Positions 61,531-64,000 of a stretch of 64,000 bases of DNA are shown in pieces. Numbering within the stretch: the first letter of the stretch is position 1; each line of letters begins with the position of its first letter. The DNA lies in the NCBI RefSeq assembly GCF_022230925.1, contig NZ_JAKKFH010000011.1, positions 1-64,000 on the forward strand. The letters run 5' to 3'. The notes beneath the pieces are model-generated. The model did not search any database. It saw only the letters and a program-made list of their open reading frames with translations, and was not told where the DNA came from. A program made the translations under genes and the position numbers. The stretch comes from Micromonospora alfalfae. GTDB taxonomy: Bacteria > Actinomycetota > Actinomycetes > Mycobacteriales > Micromonosporaceae.

Positions 61531-62445
61531 ATGCGGGTGGGTGAGTTGGCACGACGGACCGGAACCACGGTCCGGGCACTGCGGTACTACGAGTCGGCCG
61601 GGCTGGTCGTGCCCCGGCGGCTGAGCAACGGCTACCGCGAGTACGACCCGATCGCGGTGCGGCTGGTGGCCCAGATCCGCGAGCTGATGGCGCTCGGCCT
61701 CACCGTCGAGGAGACCCGCCCGTTCGTCGAGTCGATCGCCGGTGGCGCCGACGACACCGACGTGTGCGCGGCGGCGGTGGCCACGTACCGCAGCACCATC
61801 GGCAACCTGCAGGAACGGATCGGCAAGTTGACCGCCCAGCGCGACGCGCTGGACGCCCGCCTGGACGCCGCCGCGACCCAGGTCGTACCCGGCAGTCCCG
61901 CCGAGGGCGCCGACCCCACCGCGCTGGTCGGCGTCCGGTTGCCACCGCTGTCCTTCTACGGCACCGACGGCCGCCCGGTCGATCTCGGCGCGCTCGGCGC
62001 CGGGCGCAGCGTCATCTTCGTCTACCCACTGACCGGACGACCGGGCGTCGACCTGCCCAACGGGCTGCTGGAGATCCACGGCGCGCGCGGCAGCACCGAG
62101 CAGGCCGCCTGGTTCCGCGACCACCACGCGGAACTCCGCGCGGCCGGTGCCGCACGGGTCTACGGCCTGTCCGCGCAGTCGACCGGTTACCAGCGGGAAC
62201 TCGCCCACCGGCTGCGACTGCCCTACCCGCTGATCCCCGACCCGAGGCTGACCCTGGCCGACGCCCTGCGGCTGCCGACCCGCGCCGCCGGCGACATGAC
62301 GCTCTACGAGCGGCTGACCCTGATCGTCGCCGACGGCGCTGTCGAACACGTCTTCCACCCGATCCCGGACCCGGCGTCGCACCCCCTGCACGTGATGCGG
62401 TGGCTCACGAAGCGACGCCAGGCCCCCGGATCGGTTGCCGCCTAG
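61531..62445 (+). CDS. MerR regulator fused to a peroxiredoxin-like domain
   Basis: The 304-residue protein has a MerR helix-turn-helix (VGELARRTGTTVRALRYYESAGLVVPRRLSNGYREYD) and dimerisation coiled coil to residue 120. A thioredoxin-fold domain follows with LPPLSFYGTDGRPVDLGALGAG and FVYPLTGRPGVDLPNGLLEI. At the peroxidatic position the sequence reads GARGSTEQ, where related peroxiredoxins have GARGCTPQSC, so the catalytic Cys is lost. The only Cys is Cys79. It may sense a ligand or redox signal rather than reduce peroxide. Its stop codon overlaps that of nrdB. Confidence 0.85.
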   Translation: MRVGELARRTGTTVRALRYYESAGLVVPRRLSNGYREYDPIAVRLVAQIRELMALGLTVEETRPFVESIAGGADDTDVCAAAVATYRSTIGNLQERIGKLTAQRDALDARLDAAATQVVPGSPAEGADPTALVGVRLPPLSFYGTDGRPVDLGALGAGRSVIFVYPLTGRPGVDLPNGLLEIHGARGSTEQAAWFRDHHAELRAAGAARVYGLSAQSTGYQRELAHRLRLPYPLIPDPRLTLADALRLPTRAAGDMTLYERLTLIVADGAVEHVFHPIPDPASHPLHVMRWLTKRRQAPGSVAA

Positions 62446-63497
62446 AAGTCGTCGTCGAAGGCGACGGTGCCGGTCACCCCGACCTGGTACGCCGACACCC
62501 GCCGCTCGAAGAAGTTGGACAGCTCCTGCACGTCCTGCAACTCCATGAAGCCGAACGGGTTGCTCGACCCGTAGTGCGCCGCGATGCCGAGCTGGGCGAG
62601 TCGGCGGTCGGCGACGTGCTGGAGGTACTCCCGCATGTCGGCCAACGTCAGACCGGGCACACCATGGCCCAACAGGTCCTCGGCGAACTGCACCTCACAC
62701 TCGACCGCCTCGGTGAGCATCCGGCGAACCTGGTCGGCGAGGTCGTCGTCGAACAGGTCCGGCTCCTCGACGCGAACGGTGTCGACGACGTCGAACGCGA
62801 ACGCCATGTGCATGGACTCGTCGCGGAACACCCAGTTGGTGCCCGAGGCGAGGCCGTGCAGCAGGCCGCGGGAACGCAGGAAGTAGACGTACGCGAACGC
62901 GCCGTAGAAGAACAACCCCTCAATGCAGGCGGCGAAGCAGATCAGGTTGAGCAGGAACGTGCGCCGGTCCTCGCGGGACCGCAGCTCGCGCAGGTCGTTG
63001 AGGGAGTTGATCCACCGGAAGCAGAACTCGGCCTTGCGACGGATCGAGGGGATGTTCTCGATGGCCGCGAAGGCCTCGAAGCGCTCGGTCTCGTCGGGCA
63101 CGTACGTGTCGAGCAGGTTGAGATAGAACTGGACGTGCACGGCCTCCTCGAACAGCTGGCGGGACAGGTAGAGGCGACCCTCCGGGCTGTTGACGTGCTG
63201 GTAGAGGTTGAGCACCAGGTTGTTGGCGACGATCGTGTCACCGGTGGCGAAGAACGCCACCAGGCGGCTGACCAGGTGCCGTTCGGCCGGCGACAGCTTG
63301 TCCAGGTCGGCGAGGTCGGCGTGCAGGTCGACCTCCTCGACCGTCCAGGTGTTGCGGATCGCGTCGCGGAACCTGTCGAAGAAGTGCGGGTAGCGCATCG
63401 GGCGGAGAGTCAGGTCCATCCCGGGGTCGAGCAGCATGTGCGTGGTCCTCGTGTCGGTGATGCTGGCGTCGGTGGTGGCGGCTTCGGCGGGGGTCAC
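62442..63497 (-). CDS. nrdB: ribonucleoside-diphosphate reductase beta subunit
   Basis: The 351-residue protein has the R2 ferritin-like fold: FFATGDTIVANNLVLNLYQHV, iron ligands in LFEEAVHVQFY and RDESMHMAFAFDVV, and the C-terminal AFDDDF tail that docks on NrdA. It generates the radical used to reduce ribonucleotides. GTG at 63497 overlaps the nrdA stop codon (GTGA). This is the oxygen-dependent class Ia/Ib type; actinomycetes often also have B12-dependent NrdJ. Confidence 0.9.
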   Translation of the reverse strand: MTPAEAATTDASITDTRTTHMLLDPGMDLTLRPMRYPHFFDRFRDAIRNTWTVEEVDLHADLADLDKLSPAERHLVSRLVAFFATGDTIVANNLVLNLYQHVNSPEGRLYLSRQLFEEAVHVQFYLNLLDTYVPDETERFEAFAAIENIPSIRRKAEFCFRWINSLNDLRELRSREDRRTFLLNLICFAACIEGLFFYGAFAYVYFLRSRGLLHGLASGTNWVFRDESMHMAFAFDVVDTVRVEEPDLFDDDLADQVRRMLTEAVECEVQFAEDLLGHGVPGLTLADMREYLQHVADRRLAQLGIAAHYGSSNPFGFMELQDVQELSNFFERRVSAYQVGVTGTVAFDDDF

Positions 63498-64000
63498 TGG
63501 CAGGCCTCGCACGACTCGGGGTTCTCCAGCGAGCAGGCCAGCGCCTCCGCGTCGACGACGACTGGCGCGACAGCGCTGACGGTGGCCTGCTGGATCCGCG
63601 TCGCGGGACGCGAGCGCAGGTAGTAGGTGGTCTTCAGCCCGGCCTTCCAGGCGTACAGGTACATCGAGGAGAGCTTGCCGATGGTCGGCGCGGCCAGGAA
63701 CAGGTTCAGCGACTGGGACTGGTCGATGAACGGGGCGCGGGCGGCGGCCAGGTCGATGAGCGCCCGCTGCGGCAGCTCCCACGCGGTGCGGAACAGCTCC
63801 CGTACGGCGGCCGGCAGCTCGGCGATCTCCTGCACGGACCCCTCCGCCCGCTTGATCGCCGAACGGATCCGCTCGGTCCACAGACCGCGGGCCTTCAGCT
63901 CGCGTACCAGAGCGGTGTTGACCTGGAGGAACTCCCCCGACAAGGTCTCGCGCTTGAACAGGTTGGACACCTGCGGCTCGATGCACTCGTAACACCCGGC
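63494..64000 (-). CDS. nrdA: ribonucleoside-diphosphate reductase alpha subunit, C-terminal part
   Basis: The frame is open to the window end; only about 168 C-terminal residues are present. It shows the NrdA end: GCYECIEPQVSNLFKRETLSG, LNLFLAAPTIGKLSSMYLYAWKAGLKTTYYLRSRPATRIQQ and the redox-active C-terminal Cys pair in NPESCEACQ. It catalyses ribonucleotide reduction with the adjacent NrdB. The 5' part lies outside the window. Confidence 0.9.
   Translation of the reverse strand, partial: AGCYECIEPQVSNLFKRETLSGEFLQVNTALVRELKARGLWTERIRSAIKRAEGSVQEIAELPAAVRELFRTAWELPQRALIDLAAARAPFIDQSQSLNLFLAAPTIGKLSSMYLYAWKAGLKTTYYLRSRPATRIQQATVSAVAPVVVDAEALACSLENPESCEACQ

Overview
The window is very G+C-rich, with dense, often overlapping genes, frequent GTG starts and actinobacterial families (Scr1-type XRE regulator with a DUF397 partner, PASTA-less Ser/Thr kinase, EccB, mycothiol-era DinB proteins, an F420-type luciferase-like oxidoreductase, MsiK-type sugar ABC genes without an ATPase). 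It is chromosomal DNA of a filamentous actinomycete, most likely Micromonosporaceae (Micromonospora or a close relative). This is inference from gene content; no rRNA or tRNA gene is visible.

Layout. 1-1.5 kb: a 32-bp tandem repeat, a strong terminator and a secreted lysozyme-like protein whose leader carries three spaced GGAAT/CGTTAC promoter-like repeats. 1.5-11 kb: two-component pair, DedA membrane protein, nitrilase-type hydrolase, small enzymes, Ser/Thr kinase, LacI regulator with its operator, XRE/DUF397 pair. 11-18.7 kb: GGDEF protein, a rifampicin monooxygenase (rox) preceded by a rifamycin-associated-element-like palindrome, phosphotransferase, flavodoxin-like reductase, PemK/MazF-like protein, two NUDIX enzymes, a serpin-like protein and a DUF2267 protein.

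18.75-25.3 kb is a divergent carbohydrate locus: MGH1-like glycoside hydrolase, sugar isomerase-like TIM barrel and zinc-binding-type dehydrogenase on one side, a CUT1 binding protein plus two permeases on the other. 25.4-29 kb holds a methyltransferase, an orphan eccB and an IS607-type element reduced to an intact TnpB and a broken TnpA. 29-50 kb is a mosaic of single enzymes and regulators, several arranged as divergent regulator/target pairs with visible operators.

50.3-54.6 kb contains a voltage-gated-type ion channel with a Ca-binding-like loop, then a tightly overlapping three-gene cassette (flavin acyl-CoA-dehydrogenase-like protein lacking the usual catalytic Glu, a cytosolic PhnD-like binding protein, and a TusA-like/diiron ferritin-like fusion) closed by a 15-bp-stem terminator. 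This cassette is the best candidate here for an undescribed pathway. 54.6-55.8 kb: a TetR regulator and a DUF1330 gene that share one operator sequence.

56.2-60.2 kb is an arsenic-resistance island: ArsO-like flavoprotein and ArsN1-like acetyltransferase divergent from arsR-acr3-arsC. It is followed by a convergent enolase, a MerR/peroxiredoxin fusion with a textbook 20-bp-spacer MerR promoter, and nrdB-nrdA (class Ia ribonucleotide reductase), the latter cut by the window end. Many genes begin 6-8 nt downstream of a TANNNT hexamer without a Shine-Dalgarno sequence, suggesting widespread leaderless transcription.
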